Shown here: in pieces, positions 10,319 to 23,434 of the stretch
Layout of the letters: each line of letters opens with the position of its first letter
Position numbering within the stretch: position 1 is the first letter of the stretch
Assembly: GCA_028564925.1 (NCBI GenBank)
Contig: CM053029.1
Span: forward strand, 294,229,168-294,293,167
Reading direction: 5' to 3'
Length of the DNA: 64,000 nucleotides
DNA from: Lithobates sylvaticus
Lineage: Eukaryota; Chordata; Amphibia; Anura; Ranidae
Notes under the pieces: generated by a model
Told to the model about the DNA's origin: nothing
Database searches by the model: none
Seen by the model: only the letters and a program-made list of their open reading frames with translations
Position numbers and translations under genes: made by a program

Positions 10319-11412
10319 CCGAATAAGAATCTCTTTTTACTAAACAGTGTAAATGTAAGAGCCTGTTTACACCCGCAGGCACCTGTTATGGTCCATATAA
10401 CACGCATATCCTGGTGGAAGTTCTGTAGGGGCGTTGCAACAGGTTGTTAGAACTCATCACAGTGTTTACTTTTTTTAACTTTATTGAAATGTCACAACAC
10501 GACACTTCATTCAACTATATGCAAAACAGCATAATGATGCGCCATTTTGTGCTTTGCACTACAAAAAAATGCATAATAAAGAAAAATAGACTTGGGCCTC
10601 ATCCAAACAATATGAATAAAACTAATAGAAATTACCTGGGGAGACCCCCAGTATCCTACAATGACGGACTATATCGGCCACAGAGAGGAGACATGTTAGA
10701 TAAAAGTAATTTTTTATTAGAAAAACAGTTAAAAGGTTTGAGTGAAACACGAACAGGGGAATAAGTAGAAAACACATACAAATAAAATAACATATACAAA
10801 TTAGAAAAATATAGTCCATACAGTAGTATGATATGGTGTTGTCTGTACTGACCATTCTGTTGGGAAGACAGAACACCATTTCTGGTGCAGAATCTATAAT
10901 AATATTTATTGAATGGAAAATATTGATACAAGAGGTGACAATTTTGATGAAAAAATGCAAGTTGAGGTAAAGTGCATTTATGAGGTGAAGGCCACCATCC
11001 CCATGGGTTAAATGAAACAAACAAAAATAAACCTTTTCTGTTAGAGAGCATACTTATAGTGTTATCCTAGTTATTTGTATATTATGCATTCATACAAGTT
11101 TGCTGTTTCATATTTTATATTTTTTATATTTTTCATATTCATGTTTAATACCAATGTGTTTACATTTTATAGTTTGCAATGTATTGTACATTATTTGAAC
11201 CATTGTTCCTGTGGCTTTGTATGTATGGTAGGGGCTGTATAAACATGTTTTATGACCGGATAGCGATTGTCAAGGTTTCTTGACTATGTTGTTAATGTTG
11301 TGGCAAGAGGTGGAGGTATTTAATTATATTCAGCAAGTTTTTTTTAATCAATATTCTATCAATATTAGTATTTTGTAATTTTATTTATTGAGTTTCAATA
11401 AAGAATTATTTT
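10319..11412. other. AT-rich intergenic stretch
   Basis: No genes or element ends are recognised. 10375-10560 weakly resembles 47.94-48.07 kb (CAGGCACCTG, TTTTTTAACTYTATTGAAAT), probably an old shared repeat. A minus-strand frame at 10622-11020 has the composition of AT-rich noise. Confidence 0.4.
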
Positions 11413-11861
11413 TTAAAGTGATTGTAAAGTCTCGCTTTTTAAAAAATAAATAAAAAAATCTGGGCTGCTTTGTGCAAATCCAACTGCATAGAGTAGTCTT
11501 CAGGGGTCTTCACTGCTCCTTGCCCCTCCCGCCTGTCGAGTGCCCGCAAGGCAAGCAGCTTGCTATGGTGGCACCCGAGCCGAGTCACAGCTCCCTATGT
11601 CCATTCAGACCCAGCCCGACCCCTCTATCCCCTGATTGGCTAACTGACTTTGATTGACAGCCGTGGGAGCCAATGGCGCTGCTGCTGTGTCTCAGCCAAT
11701 CAGGAGGAGAGTCCCGGACGGCTAAGTCACTCGTGGACATCACTGGAGAGAGATGGGGCTCAGGTATGTAATTAGGGGGTGCTGGGGAGGCTGCTACACA
11801 CAGAAGGTTTTTATCTTAATGCACTAAGATAAAAAAACTTTTGCCTTTACAACTCCTTTAA
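11413..11861. mobile_element. TTAA MITE (AAAGTGATTGTAAAG ends)
   Basis: TTAA occurs at 11413-11416 and 11858-11861. The inner ends are TTAAAGTGATTGTAAAG and, inverted, TTAAAGGAGTTGTAAAGG. The interior is a GC-richer non-coding body with a CTGATTGGCT/AGCCAATCAG inverted pair. TTAA duplication suggests a piggyBac-type MITE. A truncated relative lies at 44451-44760. Confidence 0.8.
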
Positions 11862-12692
11862 CTAGATTACACTGCTGGGATCTCTAGAGTATCTTCTTTC
11901 ATTTTTTTCTTATTCTATGTTTTATGAATCCCCCTCATTATTCATCCCAGAGGGGCTCAGTTTAGTGTGGGGTTATTTATTCTCTTGTTTAATGCTCCCC
12001 CACTTGTTGCGAGCATTCGCTCCTCTGGCAGGTGAAGCTGCACTCTGGGGTGGGTCGGGTCTAGAAAGCTTTGCTTTTGACGCAACCACCACTGTGAGTG
12101 ACGTGACGCCATTAGCTTTGCCAATATCCTGCCAGTGTTTTTCAAGCACATTATTGGGCAGAGCCAGAGCAGTGGGGGTATATAAGAACACAGTCATGTC
12201 TTGGATGACCGCTCTTACTTTGCTTACCATGGGGCTGTGGTTGTTGCCAGGATGCATATAGGTGAGGCGGTTTCAGTGATTATTATATAGTGAGATCATC
12301 ATTATTCATAAGAATGGATACTGACCCTTTATTATCTGTACTATATCTAACCTTTCAGATACCAAATAGATGCTTCATCTTTATAATTGATGGCTAAAAG
12401 CGATTTTTAAATCACTGCCTGCTATACATTTATAGGACCAGGCTTTATATATGAAGCCTATTTGGCTGCAGCTTGGTAATTAAGGTTAGATACTACTGTA
12501 CATTTGTTTGGAAAGACACATTCCTACATGTTTAAAGTGACATCTTGCAGCCCCCACCCCTAATTTTTAATGGTAATGGCTAATCATACACATGTGTAAA
12601 AGATATATTCGTAATACGGTAGATAATTTGATCAGTGTATATATTTGCAAGATTTATTCGTTAAATTTACACTTTGTATAAGCTTCAGCTAC
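11862..12692. other. unclassified stretch with overlapping frames
   Basis: Frames of 114 codons (plus, 11917-12261) and 94 codons (minus, 11973-12257) overlap here. Neither matches a family I know, and the GC-richer base composition can account for both. No element ends are seen. Confidence 0.35.
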
Positions 12693-12977
12693 AGTGAGTT
12701 CCAGTTCACACCAGTACGATTTGTCATGGCATTTGACAAGTTGCACCCCATTGCCAGCAATGGAACGTTCAAATTGCCGTGACTTATGTCTCAGCGACTT
12801 TAAAAAAAGGTTCCTGCGCTACTTTTTTTTCGATTTCATTGCGACTTGCATAGATTCTGTTAAACGAAGTTGCAAGCTGCTATGAAATCGGAGGTGCAAA
12901 TTGTACTGATCTGCGGCTTTGAAATGGCACTGAAGTAGCGTGATTTCAAAGCCGCACTGGTGTGAACCAGGGCTTAC
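12693..12977. mobile_element. short MITE with GGTTCACACCAG-type ends
   Basis: Inverted ends CCAGTTCACACCAGTACGA and GCACTGGTGTGAACCAGGGC enclose about 280 bp with internal ATGCAAGTCGCAATGAAATC-type pairing. It belongs to the same terminal-repeat group as the 8005-10315 element but lacks its cargo. Confidence 0.6.
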
Positions 12978-13854
12978 AGCTGTTTTGTAATGATTTGTTG
13001 GCATTGATGTTGTTTATGTATCCATAGAGTAAAGCTTTCAAGCCAACTCTCGAAGAAGTGAACCTTTGGTCTGAAAAAATAAAAAAAACATGTAGGGTAC
13101 TTACCTACGCATAACAGCAATCCCTTTATTTGGTGTATAATTGGTGGTTAAATGATGTTTGGAATGTTGGCACAGAGTGTAAAACTCAAATACATCATAT
13201 ATGTATAAGCTAATATTTTTTTTTTAAAACCTGACAGAAGTTCTAACCCTTTCACACTATTCAAAACAGAAAATAAGGTTTTATTTATTATTTTTAATAT
13301 ATTTTTTTAGAGCTATTATCATCATTTTTTTTTGAACTATTACTTATGGTACACTGTGCTCTGAAGCAGTTTTTGTGCTCTTAATTTTTGGGGAGTTTTA
13401 TGTGTTACTTATATTCTGCGTCCCCTCATACAGTTATTGGAACAGCATTTTCTGCTTGATGTTGTTACCCACTTTGAAAGCTGCACCATCTGTGCCCATT
13501 TTCTGTTCCTGAATCTGCTCAGAAGTTATCCATCTGCAGAAATGATGGATAAAAACAGCCCCTAAAGTATGATCTGGGTACTTTAATGTAGGCCTATTAA
13601 TACTTCCTTAGTTTTCTTCATTTACTATTAATACATGTTATCCTGAAAATTGAACCTGTAAGGTTAGCAACGCAATCTTTGAAGCAAATCCTGTAAATTT
13701 CTTAGAAGTAGTTCCCCAATAGTATTATTGTCATCTGTCATAAAAGAGGAAGTTTTTGTGCAGCATTTAAGGAACTCTAAATGTCACTGATTTTCACTTT
13801 GACACAGTAACCAGTATATATACTACCTAAAAATGATTTGCACCCATGAACATC
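12978..13854. other. AT-rich stretch without recognised features
   Basis: Both strands were scanned for element ends, hairpins and frames; nothing supportable was found. Confidence 0.4.
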
Positions 13855-13857
13855 TAA

Positions 13858-14274
13858 TGCCCCGTACACATGGTTGGAAATTCCAATGGAAAAAGTCCAA
13901 TTGGATAATGTTGTCGGAAAATGTGATCATGTGTGGGCTCTAGCGGACTTTTTTCACTCAGAATTTCCGACGGAAAAAGTTTGAGAGCAGGACCTAAAAT
14001 TTTCCGACAACAAAATCCAATCAGACTTTTTCCGTTCGCGTGTATAGAATTCCGACGCACAAAGTGCCACGCATGCTCAGAATAAATTTGGGGACGAAAG
14101 CTATTGGCTACTGGCCTCTTTGTAGTCCTGTTGTACGTGTTTTACATCACCGCGTTCTGAACGATCGGATTTTCCGACAACTTTGTGCGACCGTGAGTAT
14201 GCAAGACAAGTTTTGGCCAAAATTTTTTGGAAAAAATCGCATTTTGTGGTCGGAATGTCCGTGTGTATGGGGCA
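13858..14274. mobile_element. Harbinger-like MITE, 417 bp, diverged subfamily
   Basis: Ends TGCCCCGTACACATGG and GTCCGTGTGTATGGGGCA are flanked by TAA at 13855-13857 and 14275-14277. The interior resembles the 426-bp MITEs at 4.0 and 29.7 kb in layout (CTATTGGCTACTGGCC, GAACGATCGGATTTTCCGACAA) but differs widely in sequence. Confidence 0.8.
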
Positions 14275-14432
14275 TAACAGTGTGTACGTCCCTTTAACAG
14301 GGGCTCCCACCCATGTGGTTGTCAGGCAGCACTCCCTATCATTCTTTGTTGCTTACTCTATGGTATTTAAAGCCCAACTCCAGGAATTATACAAATTCTA
14401 CTCTTGTGTGGGGCTCCCATGCGCTGCACGTT

Positions 14433-14590
14433 TTAACCCTTTCGCTGCCAGAGCCGTTTTTCAAGCTCAAAATTTCAGTAAAAAATATATTTAAGTTAAT
14501 TCTAGGACACATAAACACAGTATATATCCCATTTTTTGGTAAAATATAAAAGATGAGTAAATATATCCCACAAGATGTCAAGCTTTTTAA
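14433..14590. mobile_element. fragment of a TTAACCCTTTCGCTGCC repeat
   Basis: TTAACCCTTTCGCTGCCAGA begins a block similar to 56.93-57.2 kb (TTTCACAGCCAGAGCCATTT). The far end is missing, apparently cut by the Penelope-like insertion at 14601. Confidence 0.45.
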
Positions 14591-15777
14591 TCTATATACA
14601 TTACAAGGATGGTATATATAAACAAAAAATGCAGCGCTGGATAGTGGAAAACTGTAAATTACCAGTTAATTAAAATGACCCAAATTAATTAGTGAGAATA
14701 TTGATAATTCAAACAAAATGCATAACCAGTTAATACAAATAACCCGAAATGATTGGTGAAAAAAAGTGTTCAAACAAAGTTCATGCTCAATCAATAAAAA
14801 AACCCCCCAAAGGGGAGAGTGAATAAATGAATACTCAAACAAAATTCATATGTGAATTCAAAAATTCATAAAGTCCAAAGTGATCGAAGAAAATGAACAA
14901 ATGAATTCGTAAAGTTTCTGTGAAATCAATCCAAAGTATAAATGTTGATAGTAGTGCAGCCCATCACCACAGAGATAAAACAGAAGGGGGGGAGGCTTAC
15001 CAGAAAGCCAGTGACCGCCCTTATTCAGGGGGGTCAAACTGAGCTTTAGAAGAACAGCCTTGGTGCTGTTGAGGATATCCAACGTCCCAATAGATGTCCG
15101 ACAGCAACGGATCTCCTCCTGATTGGTGGCTGCTCCCCGAAACTCCTCGTGTATCACTTGGCAGTGCAACGATCGGATGGATCGAATGGATGATATAGAT
15201 GGAAAACAAAAGGGGACTCGAATAGTGTAGGCGTTTCCAGTGGGTTTATTTATTTAGCCACAATAGCATAAACAAAAAATATAACAATTAAAGAGTTACA
15301 TGCATGCCAATTAAAGCAATACATTCAAAAATGTTTTTTTTAAAAAGGGAAAATCCAGAGAATTAAGTATTTAAACTTAAGTACAATGAAATTAAAAATT
15401 AAAAAAATCCCCTTCAGAGATGAGCAGAGTATATCCACACATTACTGCTACCCATACGGCCTCTTGGGCATTTTAATAGCTCTGATATTATGCAGTAAAT
15501 GCTCAATCCCTTACAGTATTCAAATCAGTAAATTAAAAAGCCAGTAGATAGATAGGGAGTATGATATTAAGAGTATGCCATTAGAACTCAAACATCAACA
15601 TACTATCATCTCGTCACTTGTCTTTTTGAAAGAAATGAACAAGGGGGGTATTGGCATGTTTAAAATGAATAATATTTTATCACCGCAAATGTGAATTAAA
15701 ACATGTCCCCTAAGGTCCATGTGAAAAAGAAGAAAACTCACAATGGATGAGGTAAGGGAGAAGAGATGAGGGGGACA

Positions 15778-16290
15778 TCAACAGTTATTGATAAAACAGT
15801 TGATGTCCCACTCAACATTAAGGCCATTCGGAATATGACACCCCAACCTGTATATCCAATTAGTCTCAGAGCGAGAGATCACCCTCTTACCATTGCTCCC
15901 TCGCCAGTGAGGGATATACTTTTCCAAAGCAATGAAAGTGGTACCTCTAGGGTCTCGGTTATGAACAAGGTCATAATGTTTAGAAACATTGTGTTTATCA
16001 AAACCCCTACAGATGTTAGCAATATGTTCTCCCAATCTGATATGTAACTTTCGAATCGTTCGGCCCACATACTCCAATCCACAAGGACACCTCAGGAGGT
16101 ATACCACACATTTTGTGGTGCAGGTAATGAAGGACTTGATGGGGTATGTGACTCCAGTTCCTGTAGATGTGAACTCCGTGAGTCGCCTATCCCTTAAAGT
16201 ATTGATCCCACATACCTTGCATTTACAACAAGGGAAAAAACCCTTAAGGTCCCCAAAAAATATGGGACGGGTCGCGGGGGTCAGGTACAT
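15778..16290 (-). pseudogene. GIY-YIG endonuclease domain of the Penelope-like element
   Basis: A cysteine-rich linker (FFPCCKCKVCGINT) precedes the nuclease signature VVYLLRCPCGLEYVGRT, which corresponds to GIY...YVG, followed by KLHIRLGEHIANI with the conserved Arg and the later HYDLVHNRD and ALEKYIPHWRG segments. In Penelope-like elements this domain nicks the target DNA to prime reverse transcription. The domain looks complete but is out of frame with the reverse transcriptase. Confidence 0.9.
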
Positions 16291-17657
16291 TAGGGGCGAT
16301 GGAGTGTCTAAGATTAGATGAACCTCTAAATAGTACCCGTGGGTTCTCCGACAGTAGGGGCCCTAGAAGACGATCATTTTTTAGCACCGGCCAATGCCTC
16401 TTTATAATTCGCTTGATGGCCCAGTGCTGGCTGGAATATGTCGTGAGGAAGGCTAAGCCAAAATCCTCACGATTTTCAACCTGTGGGGGTTTATCTTGCA
16501 AGAGATCTTGACGGTCTCTCAATCCCACCTCAGTAATCAAACAATCAATAGCTTCGCCATTGTAGCCCTTATTTAAGAACCTAGATTTTAGAACCAAAGC
16601 CTCTTTGTGAAACTCCTCAATATTTGAACAATTCCGTCTCAAACGTAGGAATTGTCCCTTAGGGACCGCTGAGAGCCAAGATTTGTGATGACATGAGTCC
16701 AAAGGGATATACCCATTTCTGTCGGTAGATTTAAAGAAAGTGGAGGTGGTAATCCTTCCGTCTACGATATTGATATTTAGGTCCAAAAAGTGTATCTGGG
16801 TGGGACTGCTTTCGTGACTGAGTACAATACCCCTGTCATTATTATTAAGAAAAGACAAGAAGGTGGTTACCGACTCAGCATCACCATCCCAGATGCACAA
16901 AATATCGTCTATGAAACGCCTCCATAGAACCAAATGGGGGGACCTGTCCTGCAAAACCACCTCCTCTTCCCATTTGGCCATGAAGAGATTGGCCATACTG
17001 GGGGCGAACTTCGCCCCCATGGCCACTCCCTTAATCTGCAAGTAATGCTTGCCGCCATACCAGAAGTGATTGTGCCCCATCGAGAAGTCGAGTAGCTCCA
17101 TCACGTAGTTAGACTGCGTGATGGAGATACTCGAGTCCCGATAGAGGAAGTGTCTTACGGCTTCATGACCCAACTTATGGGATATGGCTGTATAGAGCGA
17201 AGCGACATCAGCAGTGATTAACATATATGTCGACTTCCACTCTATCCCATCCAGCAAGTTAAGGACATGTTTGGTGTCCCTAAGATATGAAGGAGTACCC
17301 ACCACCAGTGGTTGCAAGTAGTGGTCTATGTACTTGCCGATACGCGAAGTAATAGAATCGATACCACTGATGATGGGTCTGCCTGGTGGGTTAACCAAAG
17401 TTTTATGGATTTTAGGCAAAATGTACATAACCGGCAGCCTGGGGGCAAGAGGAACTAGATGTTCTTTTTCTTTTTTGTTTAAAATGCCTAGGTTATGGCC
17501 CTTTTCAACCAAGAGTTTTAGCTCTCGCTTGTATGGGACTGTGGGGTCACCAGTTAGAGGGGAATAGATGTTGGTATCTGAAAGGATTCTCAACATCTCT
17601 CCCGAGTAGGAGTCCTTGTCTTGAATAACAATGGCTCCCCCCTTGTCGGCCGGCCGG
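16244..17657 (-). pseudogene. Penelope-like reverse transcriptase
   Basis: The frame is open from the truncation point (ADKGGAIVIQDKDSYSG) through the reverse transcriptase. Visible motifs are MYILPKIHKT, PPGRPIISGID, LITADVASLYTAI (catalytic Asp), KGVAMGAKFAPSMANLFM and RRFIDDILCIWDGD (FIDD, second catalytic pair), followed by a thumb-like region with FLDLNI and RGSSNLRH. This order and the ILPKIHK and GxPIxS signatures identify the Penelope group, whose reverse transcriptase is related to telomerase. The endonuclease continues downstream in a different frame, so the copy has about one break besides its missing start. Confidence 0.9.
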
Positions 17658-18230
17658 TTACAAGGATGGTAACAAACTTTGTTGCAGAGTCCTACCTTTT
17701 GTTATGCTGAATAAATCCCTGTGTGTTCGTCTGTGTTCATGTGCATAATGAATCTAAGGGGAGTGGTTTCCTAATTATCAGTTGGGTGCTGCACTTGCAG
17801 GGCTCTAATGAGGAAAATTGGGGGGTCTGCATCCCAGCCGTGTTTGTTGTAGGGAAGATGCCTGATACAGTGGTGTGAAAAAGTGTTTGCCCCCTTCCTC
17901 ATTTCCTGTTCCTTTGCATGTTTGTCACACTTAAGTGTTTAGGAACATCAAACCAATTTAAACAATAGTCAAGGACAACACAAGTAAACACAAAATGCAA
18001 TTTGTAAATGAAGGTGTTTATTATTAAAGGTGAAAAAAAATCCAAACCATCATGGCCCTGTGTGAAAAAGTGATTGCCCCCCTTGTTAAAACATACTATA
18101 ACTGTGGTTGTCCACACCTGAGTTCAATTTCTCTAGCCACACCCAGGCCTGATTATTGCCACACCTGTTCACAATCAAGGCATCACTTAAATAGGAGCTG
18201 CTTGACACAGTAAGGTCCACCAGAAGATCC

Positions 18231-19023
18231 TTAACCTCCCTGGCGGTATGATTCTGTCTGGAATTTGGTGCTGAAAGCGGTACAATTATTTTGCATGGAA
18301 ATTTGGCGTTTTTATATTGTAGGCATGCAATTCTTATGAATAACTCACTTAAATCTGTCCGAACCAGAGTCTAGTAGACATCCCGGGTATGATAAAGTTT
18401 GAAACACAAAATAATAAATTATAATATAATAAAAATATATATAAAAATGATTCAATAATGTAATCAAATCAAAAACACTGAAATTTGCTCAGTTGCAGAA
18501 TAGTCGCTGTCATTAAATTTATTGTTTGATGATAAATTGTGATTTTAATTTTTTATCAGTGTTTTCTAGCTGGTCTAAAACCACTTTTGACATAAAGGGA
18601 CACTTTTTGGTTGCTATGGACAATCTCCAGTTTCCAGGCAGAAAAAAAATCTTTTTATTATATAAAATGACATGCAGGGCACTGGGCAGACCACTAGGGA
18701 CAAAGGGGATGTGTATTTTTTGTATACAGTACTGTAATCTGTAAGATTACAGTACTGTATGTGTGTTGTGTTTTTAAACTTTTTTAAATTTGGCGCCGAT
18801 CTCCGCTCCCGTGCGTCGTAACGTCGCAGGTTCCCGGCACTGTGTGAATCGAGCGAGCGGACGGCTCGCTCACACAGCGGGGAGACATCGCAGGATCCAG
18901 GGGAAAAGGTAAGTAACTTCCCCCCTGCATCCTGCACGCAAGCCCGAGCCTGGCTCGGGGTTACCGCTCCCAGCACAAAAAGCTGACCCGAGCCAGGCTC
19001 AGGGTTACCGCCTAGGAGGTTAA
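18231..19023. mobile_element. TTAA MITE (TTAACCTCCCTGGCGGTA family), copy 1
   Basis: TTAA lies at 18231-18234 and 19020-19023. The left end is TTAACCTCCCTGGCGGTAT and the inverted right end TTAACCTCCTAGGCGGTAA. Removing it rejoins the Tc1 leader (GATCCTTAAAAGCTACAC), so it transposed into the Tc1 element. Inside are a TACAGTACTGTAAT hairpin near 18728-18762 and CGAGCGAGCGGACGGCTCGCTC pairing near 18850. It carries no coding sequence. A second copy lies at 49457-53000. Confidence 0.9.
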
Positions 19024-20058
<1,035 letters not shown>

Positions 20059-20426
20059 GTTTAGGGGGCAATCACTTTTTCACACAGGGCCATGATGGTT
20101 TGGATTTTTTTTCACCTTTAATAATAAACACCTTCATTTACAAATTGCATTTTGTGTTTACTTGTGTTGTCCTTGACTATTGTTTAAATTGGTTTGATGT
20201 TCCGAAACACTTAAGTGTGACAAACATGCAAAGGAACAGGAAATGAGGAAGGGGGCAAACACTTTTTCACACCACTGTATCTGACTTGTAACATTCGGTG
20301 TACAGAACACCTCCAGGTAGCCATATTGCATTGCATTTTACAGAAAATTACAGAGCTGCAGATTGAAAAAGTAAGGTCATTTTTAAAAACATTAAAATAC
20401 AATATGACTTGAGTCTCACTTGTATA

Positions 20427-22888
20427 TGAATGAATGATTTGTATAGCGCTGCAACTGCGAACTGAATCGCCTCGAGGCGCTTGTCTGCTCTAGTTGTGAT
20501 GCCATGTATTAGAAGAGGTGGGTCTTGAGTTTTTTCCTGAAGGCCTGATGGTTTTCTTCCATGCGGATGTTGTTTGGTAGAGCATTCCATAGCCGGGGTC
20601 CCTGTACTGCGAATCTTCGTTCTCCCTTCGATTTGTAGCGGGCTTTGGGGATGAGAAGGCGATTTTGGTTTGTTGATCGAAGTCTGCGATTTGGTATGTA
20701 TTTTTCTATTTTCTCACAAAGGTATTGAGGCGCATTTCCTTGTGTACATTTGTGGGTGAGGCAGAGGGTCTTGAATGTGATCCTGTCTTTTACCTTGAGC
20801 CAATGGAGCATCCTTAGGGATGGGGAGATGGATTCCCAGGGTTTCTTTCCGGTGACTATTCTTGCTGCTGTGTTTTGGACAATTTGAAGGCGCGCAATCT
20901 GGTAATCCGGTAATCCTATGTAGAGTGAGTTTGCGTAGTCGAGCCGTGAATTGATGATCGTTCCTACTACTACCGCTTTTTCCTTTTCCGGGATGAAGGG
21001 GATGAGTCTGCGTAGCATGCGAAGGAGATGGTGGGATCCGCTGATTACGGATCCTATTTGTGCCTCCATTGTCATCTCTGAATCAAAGATTACTCCGAGG
21101 CTTTTGGCTTTGTTGCTTGGAAGGATGGTCTGTCCCAAGATGGTTGGTGGTGTCCAAGGGGTCTTCGTCTTTTTCCTTGAGTTTGCGTCGAGGAGCAGTA
21201 ATTCTGTTTTTGATCCATTTAGTTTGAGGGAGCTAGTGGTCATCCAGTCATCTATCAATGTGAGACATTTTCCTAGTTCCTGGTATTGGTCTTTTTGTCC
21301 GGTGATCCGGAAGTACAGTTGAGTGTCGTCCGCGTATGAGTGGAAGCACAGATCCAATTTGCTAATAATTTTGAAGAGTGGTCGGATGTAAATGTTGAAC
21401 AGTACTGGTGACAATGGTGATCCTTGAGGGACTCCATAAGTGATTGCCCGAGTTTCCGAAGTGAAGGCTCCTAGTTTCACTGTTTGTGACCGGTTTCCTA
21501 AGAAGGAAGCGAACCATGGCAGATCTCCATCTGTAACTCCTGCCACTTCCTTGAGGCGGCTGAGAAGCATGTTGTGGTCCACTGTGTCGAACGCCGCACT
21601 GAGATCCAGCAATACCAGAAGACACGATTCTCCCTCATCCGCTGCTTCTAGGGCGTCATCCCATATTTTCAGAAGTGCCGTTTCTGTGCCATGGCCTGGG
21701 CGGAAGCCCGATTGTAGTGGGTCTAGGAGCTTGTGTGTGTCCAGATGAAGTTGAAGCTGTTGTACTACTGCTTTCTCCATGATCTTGGAAATGGTGTTCA
21801 GGCTTGTTACCGGTCTGCGATTGTTCGGATCCTTGGGGTCGAGGTTGGGTTTCTTTAGTAATGGTTTGATGATGCCTTGCTTGAGGGAATTCGGAACCAA
21901 TCCTTCTTTGAACGACTGATTTACTAGGTGTGTGATAGTGGGGGCCAGAATGTCGGAGCATTCTTTCAAGAGTTTTGTGGGGATGATGTCGTTTGGCGAG
22001 GTGCTGTCTCGGAGGCTCTTGATGACATTTTTGGTTTCATCCGTTGTGATCGGGGTAAGTGAAAAATGTGGTGCTTGTGCGCTGTGGATGTAAAATTCCT
22101 TACCTGGGTTGAGTTGAGTAGAGCTGGTTGTTGTTTTTTTTTGTTGAATTATTTTCTGAATGTTGTCTATTTTGTTGATGAAAAAATCTGATAATTTGTT
22201 GCAGTATTCTTGAGTTTCGTTTCCTAGGGGCTCAAGGCAGGTGGGGTTCATAGTCTGGGCGACTAGTTTGAAAAGTTCCCATGGTCGGTTTAAGGCTTTT
22301 GAGAGGGTGTTTGAGACATGTTCTTTTTTTGCTGTGAAAATTGCTTTATGATATCTCTTGGTGAGTATTCTGTAGTTTGTGTGATTTTCCTTTGTGGTGT
22401 TTCTTCTCCAGGCTCTTTCTGCTCTTCTGTGTTCCCGTTTCAGTAGAGTAAGCGTGCCATTAAACCAACCAGAATTTTTCTTGCGGATGGGTACTCGATG
22501 TTTCGGGGCGACTGCGTCTGCTGTTTGTAGAAGTGCCTTGTTTATGAAGCTGAGTATTCGTTCTGTTGAGTGGTTTTGATTTAGTGTACCCATTTTGTGT
22601 GTTAGTGTGGTTTTGAAGATTTCCGAATGTAGTTTCTTCTGCGATCTAATCCAGTGTGTTGTTGCTGCTGAGTTTGGTTTTTGCAGGGAGATGTTGGTGG
22701 CGATCTCAAATTTGATAGCGTGGTGGTCTGACCATGGTAGCGCTATGTTGTCTTGAATGCTGATGTCCGTATTTTGCTTGAAGATGAGGTCCAGGATGTG
22801 ACCCGACCCATGTGTGGGAGCCTTTACTAGTTGTTGAAGCCCTAGGTCTTCCAGTTGATTGATGCAGGTGGTGGCGATGGGGTTATAT
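20427..22888 (-). mobile_element. L2-like (Jockey superfamily) LINE, 5'-truncated
   Basis: On the minus strand the sequence runs from the middle of an endonuclease domain to a 3' tail AGCGCTATACAAATCATTC repeated as ATTC units, typical of L2/CR1-like LINEs that end in short tandem repeats. The 5' end stops abruptly at about 22888 inside the endonuclease, the usual result of incomplete reverse transcription. A second, more damaged copy lies at 38.5-41.9 kb. Confidence 0.88.
20509..22888 (-). CDS. L2-like LINE ORF2 (partial): endonuclease end plus reverse transcriptase
   Basis: The frame is open from the truncation point without a visible stop, about 790 codons, with the first ATG at 22591-22593. 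The upstream part (THGSGHILDLIFKQNTD, LPWSDHHAIKFEI) is the C-terminal portion of an APE-type endonuclease, with the conserved SDHH. Reverse transcriptase motifs follow: LLDLSAAFDTVDHNMLL, GVPQGSPLSPVLFNIYI and HSYADDTQLYF (YADD). The C-terminus has the usual RLDYANSLYIGLP and PRLWNALP segments. No full protein can be made because the start is lost, but the retained part looks intact, so the insertion is probably recent. Confidence 0.88.
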
Positions 22889-22959
22889 ATGCTATATTAT
22901 TTAAATTTTTTTTATTTGTTATTTATTTCGAGTGGAGTTACCCTTTAAATCTGCATCTA

Positions 22960-23165
22960 TCTGAAAAATGACAATGAACTTTAGTATACTAGATTTTCCA
23001 TAGGCAACACTTTAAAAGCCCCATACAGGCCATAAATCTAGAGTTACCCATGAATATTATCCCTAGAGTTATCGCTCTCACTCTGGTGTGCATGGCAATA
23101 TGTAACATGTGAATCATTTTCATACGTAGGTGCCCCCAACAGGTGCATTTACCTACCTCAAACTT
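22960..23165. repeat. fragment of the 56.9-57.4 kb repeat family
   Basis: TTTTCCATAGGCAACACTTT, AAAAGCCCCATACAGG and GCATGGCAATATGTAACATG correspond to similar words at 57242-57360. Only the middle of the family is present. Confidence 0.6.
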
Positions 23166-23434
23166 TGGGGGGGGGGGTAAGTCTTGTCTAATGGAGACAA
23201 GTAATGGGCATTTGCAACATCAACAATAGAGAGGGTCGGAATTTCAAAATGGAGTCAATACAGTCCATTGCTCAGACCATTCTCTTCCGTAACTTCCCTT
23301 CTTTCAGCAAAATCTTCTTTCAGATTTGTCATAAAGGAAAAACCCTACAAATCTTTGTGTATTCCCTTTCATCTCTCTACTCCTCCAAGCACCTTTTCAT
23401 AGGACTTCCTAACTATTATTGCCGGTCTCAGATA

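Larger units (their letters stand above)
14615..17657 (-). mobile_element. Penelope-like element, 5'-truncated
   Basis: A 14-bp direct repeat TTACAAGGATGGTA flanks the element (14601-14614 and 17658-17671), so the insertion boundaries are clear. On the minus strand it carries a reverse transcriptase (16244-17657) followed by a GIY-YIG endonuclease (15778-16290) and about 1.1 kb of 3' untranslated tail ending near CAGCGCTGCATTTTTTG. The 5' part, including the start of the polyprotein, is missing. This domain order is that of the GIY-YIG-bearing Penelope-like elements (Neptune/Penelope groups). Confidence 0.92.

Noticed and set aside
11917-12261. Possible membrane protein of 114 codons
   Set aside because: An equally long frame runs on the other strand, and no splice or promoter context or homology is recognised.
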